From assembly GCF_000276605.1 (NCBI RefSeq), contig NZ_AKJX01000198.1:1-62253 (forward strand): a DNA stretch of 62,253 nt. Direction: 5' to 3'. Below the pieces are notes generated by a model, which saw only the letters and a program-made list of their open reading frames with translations, did no database searches and was not told where the DNA came from. Shown here one piece after another: positions 18,600 through 26,278 of this stretch. The stretch comes from Acidovorax sp. CF316 (GTDB lineage Bacteria; Pseudomonadota; Gammaproteobacteria; Burkholderiales; Burkholderiaceae_C). Both the position numbers and the translations under genes were made by a program. Numbering within the stretch: the first letter of the stretch is position 1; each line of letters opens with the position of its first letter.

Positions 18600-19070
18600 T
18601 CAGGACGGCAGTGCCTCGGTGTCGAGCCGCAGCTTGTGCGCCATGGCATGCTGCAAGGCGGTGGCCACCCCGCTGCGCTGGTACCGTCCGCCGGAGAACG
18701 GGAACGGCTGGCCATCCGGCAGCACCCATTGGTTCGATGCGGCCTTGAAACGCACGAAGGCCAGGACCACATCGCCCTGCAGCGGCACCCGCGATGCGCA
18801 GCTGAACACGGCGACCCGGTCCATGTAGTTCTCGCCGCCCAGAATCCAGCGGCGGGACAGGTCGATGTCACCCACCGGCGTGCCGAAGGTCAGCAGCTTC
18901 TCGCCATCGCCGCTGTGCTGGCCTACCGTGATGCCCAGGGTTGCCAGGGCACTGCGGTATTCGTCGACCAGCGCCAGGAACTCGCGCAGCGCCGAGCCCG
19001 ACTCCTGCGCGGAGTACGCGATCCTGTGCGGCGTGACCGCGTCCAGGTAGTCGGTGAACTTCGCTGCCAT
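18600..19070 (-). CDS. Hypothetical protein (156 aa)
   Basis: Soluble, mixed alpha/beta, beginning MAAKFTDYLDAVTPHRIAYS. A helical N-terminal half (SGSALREFLALVDEYRSALA) is followed by a strand-rich C-terminal half with DVVLAFVRFKAASNQWVLPD. The internal ATG was chosen because it has a strong GGAGAAGA site; the 49 upstream codons of the open frame look non-coding. No recognised family. Confidence 0.6.
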   Translation of the reverse strand: MAAKFTDYLDAVTPHRIAYSAQESGSALREFLALVDEYRSALATLGITVGQHSGDGEKLLTFGTPVGDIDLSRRWILGGENYMDRVAVFSCASRVPLQGDVVLAFVRFKAASNQWVLPDGQPFPFSGGRYQRSGVATALQHAMAHKLRLDTEALPS

Positions 19071-19195
19071 ACCGTCTTCTCCGATGCTGCCAGAGCGCCT
19101 TCGGCAACCGCCGCCCGGCAATGCCACCCACAGCGCTGCACGATGGCCCCGGCGCAGGCAGATGTCAATCCGGGTGCCACCTGGCTGTGCCCACC

Positions 19196-19411
19196 CTACG
19201 GACGCATCCGCTTCCATTCGCGGTGCATCTCCTGAAGCAGCAGCCGCGCCAGGAAGTCCGGATTGTCCTTGACCAGCGCGCTCTTGGGCGCCAGGCCCAT
19301 GGTGAGGCAGGTGACGGTAAGCGTCCCGTCCTTCACCTTCCAGGTGCCGACATGCCCTTCATGTTCCAGCTGCCCGCTGCCAACGCAATCGCCTGAAGAG
19401 TTCTCGGTCAT
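19196..19411 (-). CDS. Short hypothetical protein (71 aa)
   Basis: A beta-hairpin segment (HEGHVGTWKVKDGTLTVTCL) precedes a C-terminal helix (NPDFLARLLLQEMHREWKRM) with charged residues on one face. It has two cysteines and no signal. The ribosome site is weak. It belongs to a run of short minus-strand genes with no assigned function. Confidence 0.5.
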   Translation of the reverse strand: MTENSSGDCVGSGQLEHEGHVGTWKVKDGTLTVTCLTMGLAPKSALVKDNPDFLARLLLQEMHREWKRMRP

Positions 19412-19493
19412 GGTGTCGCTCTGGATGGAAGATGGGTCGATGGTGCCCCGCCAGCACAGACGAGCAGCCCGCGCGCCAGCGCCGGCCAGCCTG

Positions 19494-19730
19494 CTATGCC
19501 GATGGCGTGGCCGAATGGCTGCGGATGATGTCTGCCACCTTTGCGAACTCGTCCAGGGCGTTCGGAACGAAGTCGATCACGGGGTTGCTGGCGTTCCAGG
19601 CAATCCGGTTGAAGGTCTGCGCGGTCTTGCTGGCCGTGCGCTCTGCGGACAGGGCAGCCTCCTCGCGGATCTCCGCGGCCAGCGCACGTACCTGCGCCGT
19701 GGCGAGCAGGCGCTGTTCGAAATCATTCAT
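19494..19730 (-). CDS. Short helical hypothetical protein (78 aa)
   Basis: Entirely helical: MNDFEQRLLATAQVRALAAE is followed by Ala/Glu-rich helices and a final segment PNALDEFAKVADIIRSH. No signal or membrane helix. It lies between two other short genes on the same strand. No recognised family; it could be a small adaptor or chaperone-like protein, but nothing in the sequence decides this. Confidence 0.55.
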   Translation of the reverse strand: MNDFEQRLLATAQVRALAAEIREEAALSAERTASKTAQTFNRIAWNASNPVIDFVPNALDEFAKVADIIRSHSATPSA

Positions 19731-19879
19731 GTCGGTTCACTTTCGCAGGGAAAAAAGGCCAGCCCCCGCGAAAATCGCACAGGTGCAGGCCATTGTGCGC
19801 CACAAGCCGCGGGCAGCAGGCCGCTGGCTGTCCTTGCTGCATGGCGGGTCTTGCCGCCCGGTGCCCTGTGTGACCCAAG

Positions 19880-20419
19880 CTAACGCCGCGCCTTGCACAG
19901 CGATTCCCACAGCGAGGTCGCCGCGCTCGGCTGTGCACCGCACTCGAAGGCCAGCTTCAGGAATTCCTCCGCCGAAAGCGAGATTTCCTGCGGCAGTGCC
20001 TTGACCACCTGCATGGCGCTGGGCTTGAGCCGCTCGATCTCCCAACTGGAAAGCCGGCCATCGGACAGCGCGGCCTGCCGGAACGCCGCCAGGATGTCGG
20101 CCGGAAGGTTCGGCCCATACAGGTAGTACTCGAGCCGGGGCAGAAAGCTGGCGGCGAGGTGCGCCCCGCCGGCGGGGCTGCCGTTGGCCTCGAACCAGTC
20201 CTCGCGCGAGCGCCCGCGCCCTGCGGGATAGCGGTCGGGCACGGTGTAGTAGCGAATGCGCTCCACAGGGATGGCGCCCCGCCCCTGCAGCGATTCGAAC
20301 AGCCGCGCCATGGGCTCCAGCGAGCGCACGGTGGCATCGTCGTGCCGGCGGCTGAAGTCGATCTGGCCCAGCCATGCTTGTTCCTGATCGGTAAGGGCGA
20401 TGTCCGGGGTGCGTGTCAT
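19880..20419 (-). CDS. Hypothetical protein (about 179 aa)
   Basis: A soluble helical protein starting MTRTPDIALTDQEQAWLGQI. Conserved-looking blocks are VERIRYYTVPDRYPAGRGRS and a C-terminal all-alpha region (LKPSAMQVVKALPQEISLSA, then EEFLKLAFECG). An alternative GTG lies one codon upstream (20422). It is convergently tail-spaced 90 bases from the MFS gene's end on the same strand. No family recognised. Confidence 0.6.
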   Translation of the reverse strand: MTRTPDIALTDQEQAWLGQIDFSRRHDDATVRSLEPMARLFESLQGRGAIPVERIRYYTVPDRYPAGRGRSREDWFEANGSPAGGAHLAASFLPRLEYYLYGPNLPADILAAFRQAALSDGRLSSWEIERLKPSAMQVVKALPQEISLSAEEFLKLAFECGAQPSAATSLWESLCKARR

Positions 20420-20509
20420 CACCCCATTCTGCCCGCAGGCACGGCCCAGGCGCCAAGATAAAAGTTTGGCTTGTCGGAATCCCGATACTCGAAAACCATG
20501 GCAAATCTG

Positions 20510-21709
20510 CTACACCCTGCCCGGTATGCGGGGGCGCCGCGTCCCCAGCACCACCAGCGGCACGGCCACCGCGTACACCGCCACCACCAGCAGCCAAATG
20601 GCGCCGGGCCAGTCCGACCGCACGGCGTGGTAGAACGCCGAGAAGCCCAGCGGCGCGATGATGGACGCCAGGCTGATGGCCGAAGCCAGCACGCCCTGGA
20701 ACTGCCCCTGCAGGTCGGCACCTACCTGGCGGCTGGCCAGCGCCTGCAGCGCCGGCGTGCCGATGCTGCCCAGCGCAAACACCGGCATGGCCACGAACAC
20801 CATCCAGCCCTGGCGCATGAAGGCCATGGCCACCAGGGCCAGGCAGGCGCAGGCGACACCCGCAAGCACCGCGCCGCGCTCGCCCAGCCAGCGGCTGGCC
20901 GGCCCGGGAGCGAAGGCCTGCACGAGCATCTGGCACAGGCCGAACGCACCCAGCGACAGCCCGATCCAGGTGCCGTTCCAGTGGAAGGCGTCGCCGCCCC
21001 ACAGGGCCCAGCAGACCGCGTAGGCCTCCCCGGTCGCGGCGAGCATGAAAAAGGTGAACACCAGGGGCACCAGCTGCCGTTGCGAGAGCACCCACGCCAG
21101 CGGCCGCAGCGGGTTCAACGCGGCCAGGTCGATGTGCCCCCCGCGGCCCTGGCGCGACTCGGGCAGCGACACCCATGCCAGCACGAAGTTGGTGCCGTTG
21201 AGCACCGCCGCCGCGATGAAGGGCAGGCGCACCCCGTGGTCGCCCAGCAGGCCACCCAGCACCGGCCCGGCGATGAAGCCCGCACCGAACATGGCGTTGA
21301 ACAGGCCAAAGCGCCGCGCGCGCTGGTCCTCGGGCGTCACATCCGTGAGGTAAGCCGTGGCCACCGACATGCTGGCACCGGTGAGCCCCGCGACAGCGCG
21401 GCCCAGCAGCAGCAGCGGCAGGCTGCCCGCACAGGCCAGCAGCAGGTAGCTGGCACAGGCCCCGGCCAGCGACAGCAGCAGCACGGGCCGGCGCCCGAGC
21501 CGGTCGCTGAGCGCACCGAGCACCGGCGCGCACACCAACTGCATGGCGGCGTAGAGCGCCGCCATCACACCGATGACCGGCGCCACCTGGGCAGCCTGGG
21601 TGACGTCCTGCACCAGCGCGGGCAGGATGGGAAACACGAGGCCGATGCCCATGGCATCGAGCGCAACGCACAGGTAGATGGCGAAGAGGGAGGGGGTACG
21701 GTGGTGCAT
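20510..21709 (-). CDS. MFS efflux transporter, TetA-like (399 aa)
   Basis: Proton-driven drug exporters of the DHA1 type have 12 helices; about 12 hydrophobic segments are visible here. The cytoplasmic loop motif A reads GALSDRLGRRPVLL, and the early segment ALDAMGIGLVFPILPALVQD is characteristic of TetA relatives. The 399-residue length from the ATG at 21709 equals typical TetA; a GTG ten codons upstream (21739) is the alternative. No tetR-like gene is adjacent, so tetracycline resistance should not be assumed. It follows the porin on the same strand after a terminator. Confidence 0.85.
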   Translation of the reverse strand: MHHRTPSLFAIYLCVALDAMGIGLVFPILPALVQDVTQAAQVAPVIGVMAALYAAMQLVCAPVLGALSDRLGRRPVLLLSLAGACASYLLLACAGSLPLLLLGRAVAGLTGASMSVATAYLTDVTPEDQRARRFGLFNAMFGAGFIAGPVLGGLLGDHGVRLPFIAAAVLNGTNFVLAWVSLPESRQGRGGHIDLAALNPLRPLAWVLSQRQLVPLVFTFFMLAATGEAYAVCWALWGGDAFHWNGTWIGLSLGAFGLCQMLVQAFAPGPASRWLGERGAVLAGVACACLALVAMAFMRQGWMVFVAMPVFALGSIGTPALQALASRQVGADLQGQFQGVLASAISLASIIAPLGFSAFYHAVRSDWPGAIWLLVVAVYAVAVPLVVLGTRRPRIPGRV

Positions 21710-21922
21710 GGCGGCAGGCGTTCCAGTCTGTGCGGGCACGGTTCAAGGTGCTCGCAACAAGGTCCGACGGATGTCGGGGGAAACGCTGGCCGGATCACCC
21801 CTGTGGGGGCCGATGGCGTGTGCGCGGCTGCTGGCTGCAGGTGGTGTGCCCACCTGGCGAAGGCCAGCGGCCGTTTTTCGCGGTTGTTGTGGGCCACAGT
21901 ATGGCACGGCGCGCACCCGCGC

Positions 21923-21962
21923 GAAAAAAAGCGGGCTGCCAGCCCTGCATGGCCGGCAGCCC
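21923..21962 (-). terminator. Intrinsic terminator after the porin gene
   Basis: The eight-base-pair stem GGGCTGCC/GGCAGCCC (21933-21940 and 21955-21962) is followed on the minus strand by a run of seven T. It starts 37 bases beyond the porin stop and should separate porin expression from the downstream MFS gene. The rest of the 289-base gap before the MFS start holds no visible gene. Confidence 0.8.
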
Positions 21963-21998
21963 CAACCCCTCGGAGATCGGAAAGCCCGCGGGCCGTGC

Positions 21999-23120
21999 TC
22001 AGAAGCTGTGGCGCAAGCCCACGTCGAAGCCGCTGGAGCTGCCGTTGGCCGCCGGGCTGCCCGCGCCCTGGGTGACCGTGGCGAACGCACCGCCACGGTT
22101 GTTCAAGCGTGCATAGGCGGTGTACAGCGCCGTGCGTTTGGACAGGTTGTGCACATAGCCCAGTGCCAGCTTGCGCGCGCGGTTGTCGGACGCGGCAAAC
22201 TCCTGCCGGTACTGCGAGTACGACACCCGCACCTCGCCCACGCCCACGCCCACGGGCACCAGCGCACCCAGGAGCCAGCCATGCCCGTCGGCGGCCAGGG
22301 CCGGGCCGCCCGCCACGGCGCTGGCTGAGCCCTTGTCGCTGCTGACCTGGCCCATGAGCCGCGCCACGCCCAGGTCCCACTGCGCGCCGATGTTGGCCTG
22401 CCGTATATCGCCCAGCGCCCCGGCGCGCTGGGTGCGGCCCAGGGCCAGCGCCACGTTCACAGGCCCGCTGGCGTACCCAAAGCGCGCCCCGATGCCCGTG
22501 CCGTCGCTGGCGGTGCCGCCCGCGGCATTGCTGGCGTTCTCGCCGCGGTAGTGCATCACCTGGCCATAGAAGCCACCCAGGTTGCCCGGCAGCAGGTAGC
22601 CGATGCTGTTGGAGGCCCGCGCCGCGGTGAAGGGCGCGCCCGTGACGATGCTGCCGAAGGTCAGCGTGGCGCCCACGCCCACATTGCCATACGGGTCGAA
22701 GATGGTCAGGTTCCAGAACTGCGGCGTGTAGTCGCGCCCCAGGCGCACCTCGCCCCAGGGGCCCGCCAGGCTCACGGTGGAGCGGCGGTTGAAGGTCAGC
22801 CCCTGCCCGCCTGCAGCCGCCGGGGCCGCGCCCGAGGCCTGGTTGTTGCTGTTGGTGGCCAGCCCGGTGCCATCGTCGTTGTTCAGGCCCGCCTCGAGCC
22901 AGAACGATGCGGACAGGCCGCCGCCCAGGTCCTCCACGCCGCGAAAGCCCAGGCGCGAGTTGCTGAAGCCCGAATTGGTCAGCCGGCTGACGCTGGCGCC
23001 ACCCGTGTTCGAGATGTGCTGCAGCGTGGCGTCGACCACGCCGAACAGGGTCACGGACGATTGCGCCGCTGCCGTGCCAGCCACGGCCCATACGGCCAAC
23101 AGGGTTGCTGTCTTCTTCAT
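21999..23120 (-). CDS. Outer-membrane porin, Burkholderiales trimeric type (373 aa)
   Basis: A general diffusion porin of the Porin_4/OmpC-like family. The signal peptide MKKTATLLAVWAVAGTAAAQ is followed directly by SSVTLFGVVDATLQH, the standard first strand of betaproteobacterial porins. Family landmarks are NSRLGFRGVEDLGGGLSASF, RLGRDYTPQF and a C-terminal Phe (GLRHSF), the outer-membrane sorting signal. The ATG has a GGAGAC site. It lies downstream of the catabolic genes on the same strand, separated from them by 241 bases, and may admit their substrate. Confidence 0.93.
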   Translation of the reverse strand: MKKTATLLAVWAVAGTAAAQSSVTLFGVVDATLQHISNTGGASVSRLTNSGFSNSRLGFRGVEDLGGGLSASFWLEAGLNNDDGTGLATNSNNQASGAAPAAAGGQGLTFNRRSTVSLAGPWGEVRLGRDYTPQFWNLTIFDPYGNVGVGATLTFGSIVTGAPFTAARASNSIGYLLPGNLGGFYGQVMHYRGENASNAAGGTASDGTGIGARFGYASGPVNVALALGRTQRAGALGDIRQANIGAQWDLGVARLMGQVSSDKGSASAVAGGPALAADGHGWLLGALVPVGVGVGEVRVSYSQYRQEFAASDNRARKLALGYVHNLSKRTALYTAYARLNNRGGAFATVTQGAGSPAANGSSSGFDVGLRHSF

Positions 23121-23143
23121 GGGATTGTCTCCATCCATCCAGT

Positions 23144-23172
23144 TGGTTTGCTTGGTTGCTTGGTTGCTTGCT
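23144..23172. repeat. Short TTGCTTGG-type tandem repeat
   Basis: Three to four imperfect copies of an 8-base TTGCTTGG unit lie about 25 bases upstream of the porin start codon, in the leader or promoter region. Copy-number change here could alter porin translation, but the tract is short. Confidence 0.5.
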
Positions 23173-23361
23173 TCAGGCATGCGGCGGCCAGGCACCGGGC
23201 AAGCCGGGCACCAGGAAACGCATGCAGGAACTGCTGGGCCCCGCCCCTGATTCATGGGCGGCGTGGGCGCACGCTCCCGCCGCCGGCGGACGGCCGGCGG
23301 TCACGGGGCTGTGGTGGCCAGGGCGCGGCCGGTGTTCAGCCGGTGTTTGGCCGCGGCGGGC

Positions 23362-23823
23362 TCAGAACATGCCGTTCTGGTTGGCGGCGGTCTCGGGCAC
23401 GGGCTGCATCACGTCCCAGTGCTCGACGATCTTTCCCTGGTGCACGCGGAAGATGTCCACCAGGGCCATGCCCCGGTCGTCGGGCCCGCCACGCTGCGCA
23501 TGGGAGTGCAGCACCACCAGGTCGCCCTGGGCGACCACGCGCTTGACGGTGGAGCGTGCCTGCGGCGCGCTGCGCTGCAGCTCGCGCACAAAGCCCTGCA
23601 GCGGGGCCAGGCCCGTGGGCACGCGCGGGTTGTGCTGGATGTAGTCCCCGGCCACATAGCGGGCCGCGGCATCGGCATTCTTGCCGTTGAGCACCACCTC
23701 GTAGAACTCCAGCACCAGCCGGGTGTTGGCCTGCTCCACCGATGGGGCCGGCGCGCCGGGCCCCGGCGACGAGCAGCCCACCACCAACAGGGCCGCAGCC
23801 CACCACGCAAACAGTTTTTTCAT
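23362..23823 (-). CDS. SnoaL/NTF2-like lipoprotein (153 aa)
   Basis: A lipoprotein signal (MKKLFAWWAAALLVVGCSSP, lipobox ending VVGC) precedes a SnoaL-like alpha+beta cone domain: RLVLEFYEVVLNGKNADAAA, YIQHNPRVPTGL, and VDIFRVHQGKIVEHWDVMQP. SnoaL-like proteins include aldol-condensation catalysts and many uncharacterised folds; YIQHNP is the standard motif of the bacterial subgroup. Lipid anchoring places it in the periplasm, unusual for an enzyme in this operon. AAGGA precedes the start. It begins 25 bases after the FAH-family gene and is probably the last gene of that operon. Confidence 0.85.
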   Translation of the reverse strand: MKKLFAWWAAALLVVGCSSPGPGAPAPSVEQANTRLVLEFYEVVLNGKNADAAARYVAGDYIQHNPRVPTGLAPLQGFVRELQRSAPQARSTVKRVVAQGDLVVLHSHAQRGGPDDRGMALVDIFRVHQGKIVEHWDVMQPVPETAANQNGMF

Positions 23824-23848
23824 GGTCGGTTTCCTTTTCTGCATGGCA

Positions 23849-24871
23849 TCAAAAACGGGGGTGCGCATCGGCTTTCACGACCTGGTTGCGCAGCGTGCCC
23901 AGGCCCTCGATCTCGGCTTCCACCACATCGCCCACCTGCAGCAGGCGCTCGGGGAACCTGCGGTGAAAGCCGGCGCCGCCGCCCGGCGTGCCGGTGGTGA
24001 TCACGTCCCCGCACTCCAGCCCCAGCCGGGACCAGTAGGCAAAGATCTGGCCGCAGCTGAACAGCATGCTGCGGGTGGAATCGCTTTGCCGCACCTGGCC
24101 GTTGACGCGCAGGCCGATGCGCAGGTTGCCGGGGTCGGCTATCTCGTCGCGCGTGACCAAAAATGGCCCCATCGGGCAGGCCGACTCGAAGTTCTTGCCG
24201 GCAAACACGATGCCCGAGGCCTTCTCCGCAAGGATCACGTCGCGCATGCTCAGGTCGTTGACGATGGTGAAGCCGGCCACGCAGTCGAGCCAGTCCTCGG
24301 CGGCCACGTCGCGGCAGTTGCGGCCCACCACCATCGACAGCTCGACCTCGTAGTCGAGTTCGTGGCCGAAGCCGGGGTAGACGATGGGTTGGTCCGAGCC
24401 CACCACCGCGGTCGACATCTTGAGGAAGGCCGGCGGGTAGCTAGGCAGCTCGGTGATGGCGCCGGTGTCGCGCCCCTCCTCGATGTGCGCACGGTAGTTG
24501 GCCCCGATGGCCACCACCTTGCCCGGCCGCGGGATGGGCGCCAGCAGGGTCACGCTGCCACGCCCATGCAGCACGCCGCACTCCAGCAGCTGCTGCACGC
24601 CGCCGGCGCCCCTGCCCAGCCAGTGCCGGACCTGGTCGAACGAGCGCTGGCATGCAGCCATGGCCGTGGCACCGCCGGCAAGCAGGGTCTTCATGTCGTG
24701 CGTGATGAGCGCGGTGGCCGTGGCGGCCGCGCCGGGCTCGCGGTCGACCTGCGAGAGCACCTGGGTATAGGCGCGCACGGCATCGACCAGGTAGGCGCCA
24801 CCGGCATGCTCCAGGTAGATGCCGATGCGCGGCTCGCGCCGGCCGGCGGGAAGGTAGGTGGCCAGTTTCAT
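23849..24871 (-). CDS. Fumarylacetoacetate-hydrolase-family enzyme (340 aa)
   Basis: The FAH fold hydrolyses C-C bonds of acylpyruvates or hydrates/decarboxylates aromatic-cleavage products. Metal-binding residues appear in HELDYEVELSMVVG (the E-x-E pattern), with FTIVNDLSMRD, AGKNFESACPMGPFLVTRDE and VITTGTPGGGAG also typical. The length fits the larger FAH family with an N-terminal small domain. The start codon overlaps the stop of the NifU-like gene (ATGA), so translation is coupled. The context points to a ring-cleavage or oxo-acid step in breakdown of an aromatic or dicarboxylic acid; the exact substrate is unknown. Confidence 0.9.
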   Translation of the reverse strand: MKLATYLPAGRREPRIGIYLEHAGGAYLVDAVRAYTQVLSQVDREPGAAATATALITHDMKTLLAGGATAMAACQRSFDQVRHWLGRGAGGVQQLLECGVLHGRGSVTLLAPIPRPGKVVAIGANYRAHIEEGRDTGAITELPSYPPAFLKMSTAVVGSDQPIVYPGFGHELDYEVELSMVVGRNCRDVAAEDWLDCVAGFTIVNDLSMRDVILAEKASGIVFAGKNFESACPMGPFLVTRDEIADPGNLRIGLRVNGQVRQSDSTRSMLFSCGQIFAYWSRLGLECGDVITTGTPGGGAGFHRRFPERLLQVGDVVEAEIEGLGTLRNQVVKADAHPRF

Positions 24872-25227
24872 GGGATGGAGGTCCTTTTGTCGTGTTCGAT
24901 CTGCCGCACGATCTGCACGGCGCGCTCGCGCGCCGCGGTCTGGTCCAGGGTGGCGCCAATGCGCGCGCTGGCGGCTTCCGAGATGCGGGGCCCGGCCACC
25001 GCCACGGAGGTGACGCCCGCCACGTCCAGCAGCGCGGGCTCCACGGTGCCGGCGGTGGTAACGGGGCGGTAGTCGCAGCCCGCGCACATGCCGGTGTAGC
25101 GCACGGTGACCCGGCCATCGCCGGCCACGCCGACGAGCTCGATCTCGCCCGCATGGGAGCGCACCAGCACGTTGACCGATGCGATGCGCGTGGCGAGGGC
25201 CTGGGTGTCGATGGCAGCGGTGGCCAT
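24868..25227 (-). CDS. NifU-like C-terminal-domain protein (119 aa)
   Basis: It matches the NifU/Nfu scaffold domain: VLVRSHAGEIELVGV-x-GDGRVTVRYTG followed by the cluster-binding C-x-x-C in GMCAGCDYRPV. Such domains carry Fe-S clusters to target enzymes. It sits between the amidohydrolase gene (one base away) and the FAH-family gene (four-base ATGA overlap), far from any isc or suf genes. That suggests it serves an Fe-S enzyme of this pathway or has been repurposed. The residue after the second Cys is Asp instead of the usual Pro. Clearly part of the operon. Confidence 0.82.
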   Translation of the reverse strand: MATAAIDTQALATRIASVNVLVRSHAGEIELVGVAGDGRVTVRYTGMCAGCDYRPVTTAGTVEPALLDVAGVTSVAVAGPRISEAASARIGATLDQTAARERAVQIVRQIEHDKRTSIP

Positions 25228-25228
25228 G

Positions 25229-26251
25229 TCAGCGCCCCAGGGCATCGAGCTCGATCCGCTTGGCAGCGATGTCCACGCCCATCAGCCGCGCGAAGTTCTC
25301 GCCCAGGATGGCGCGCTTGTCCTCGTGCGTGATCTCTGGGTAGCCGTAGCCGTCGCGCAGGTCGTCGGGGATCTGCATGCCCATGAAGGCGTCCAGGTAG
25401 GGCTTGGGGCCGCCGGCCAGCGCCGCCTCGGAGCCCCACAGCAGCTTGCCCGCACCGCCCACCTGCAGCAGCCGCCCGATGTGGTGCTGCACGCGCCGCG
25501 GCGCGATGCGGTACATCGCCATGTAGCCGGCCAGCGACAGGTAGACGTTGGGAAAGCGCGCGGTGATGGACACCATCTCGTCGAAGTACGGCAGCGCGAA
25601 GTGGTGCACGATGAAATCCATGTCCGCAAAGTCGCGCATCGGGGCCTGCAGGTCGATGGGGCTCAGGTACTCCATGTTCTGCAGGCCGTGCGGGTTGCCC
25701 TTGTGGAACTGGATCACCTTGATGCCCAGCTCGCGCGCACGCTCGTACAGCGGGTAGGCAATCTTCTCGTCGTCGCAGCGCCAGCACTGGCGCGTATTGA
25801 CATGGCCGTTGTAGAACTTGAGCGAGCGCGCGCCCAGTTCCTTGACCTGGTACTCCATCTGCTCCAGCGCGGCCGACAGGCCCTGGTAGGCCGGGTCCAC
25901 GCCGCCGCACAGCAGCACGCGCCCGGGGTGGACCTGTGCCATCGCGTGCTGCGACTTCACCGGCGCATACCAGTCCTTGAACCAGTCGAACATGGGCACC
26001 ACCTGGGCCATGGCCATGTCGGTGGGGGCCTTCCTGAACACCAGGTCGTACATGTCGTCCACGCCCCAGCGCCGGCCCCAGTCGAAGGCCTTGTCCTCGT
26101 GCAGGAGGTAGCCCGTCCAGCGCAGCCGGGCGACCTCTTCCAGGGTGTGGTCGCGCGCCTCCTGCGCGTCGGCCACGTCCTGGCGCACGTTGCCGTTGGA
26201 CAGGTCGTAAAGGTGGATGACGTTGTCGAAAATGAAGCAGTCTTCAATCAT
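25229..26251 (-). CDS. Amidohydrolase-2-family metal-dependent hydrolase or decarboxylase (340 aa)
   Basis: TIM-barrel amidohydrolases of this branch include aromatic acid decarboxylases and lactone or hydratase enzymes of ring-cleavage routes. Visible landmarks are FIFDNVIHLYDLSNG at the N-terminus (the usual HxH appears altered to VIH), KVIQFHKGNPHGLQN, a catalytic-looking FIVHHFALPYFDE and the C-terminal LLWGSEAALAG. The C-terminus is ENFARLMGVD, as in the family (xNAxRLxxL). It is second in an operon after the TctC-type gene (27-base gap), and the NifU-like gene starts one base later. Substrate unknown. Confidence 0.85.
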   Translation of the reverse strand: MIEDCFIFDNVIHLYDLSNGNVRQDVADAQEARDHTLEEVARLRWTGYLLHEDKAFDWGRRWGVDDMYDLVFRKAPTDMAMAQVVPMFDWFKDWYAPVKSQHAMAQVHPGRVLLCGGVDPAYQGLSAALEQMEYQVKELGARSLKFYNGHVNTRQCWRCDDEKIAYPLYERARELGIKVIQFHKGNPHGLQNMEYLSPIDLQAPMRDFADMDFIVHHFALPYFDEMVSITARFPNVYLSLAGYMAMYRIAPRRVQHHIGRLLQVGGAGKLLWGSEAALAGGPKPYLDAFMGMQIPDDLRDGYGYPEITHEDKRAILGENFARLMGVDIAAKRIELDALGR

Positions 26252-26278
26252 GGGTCGGTTCTCGTGGTGGCGCGGGGA

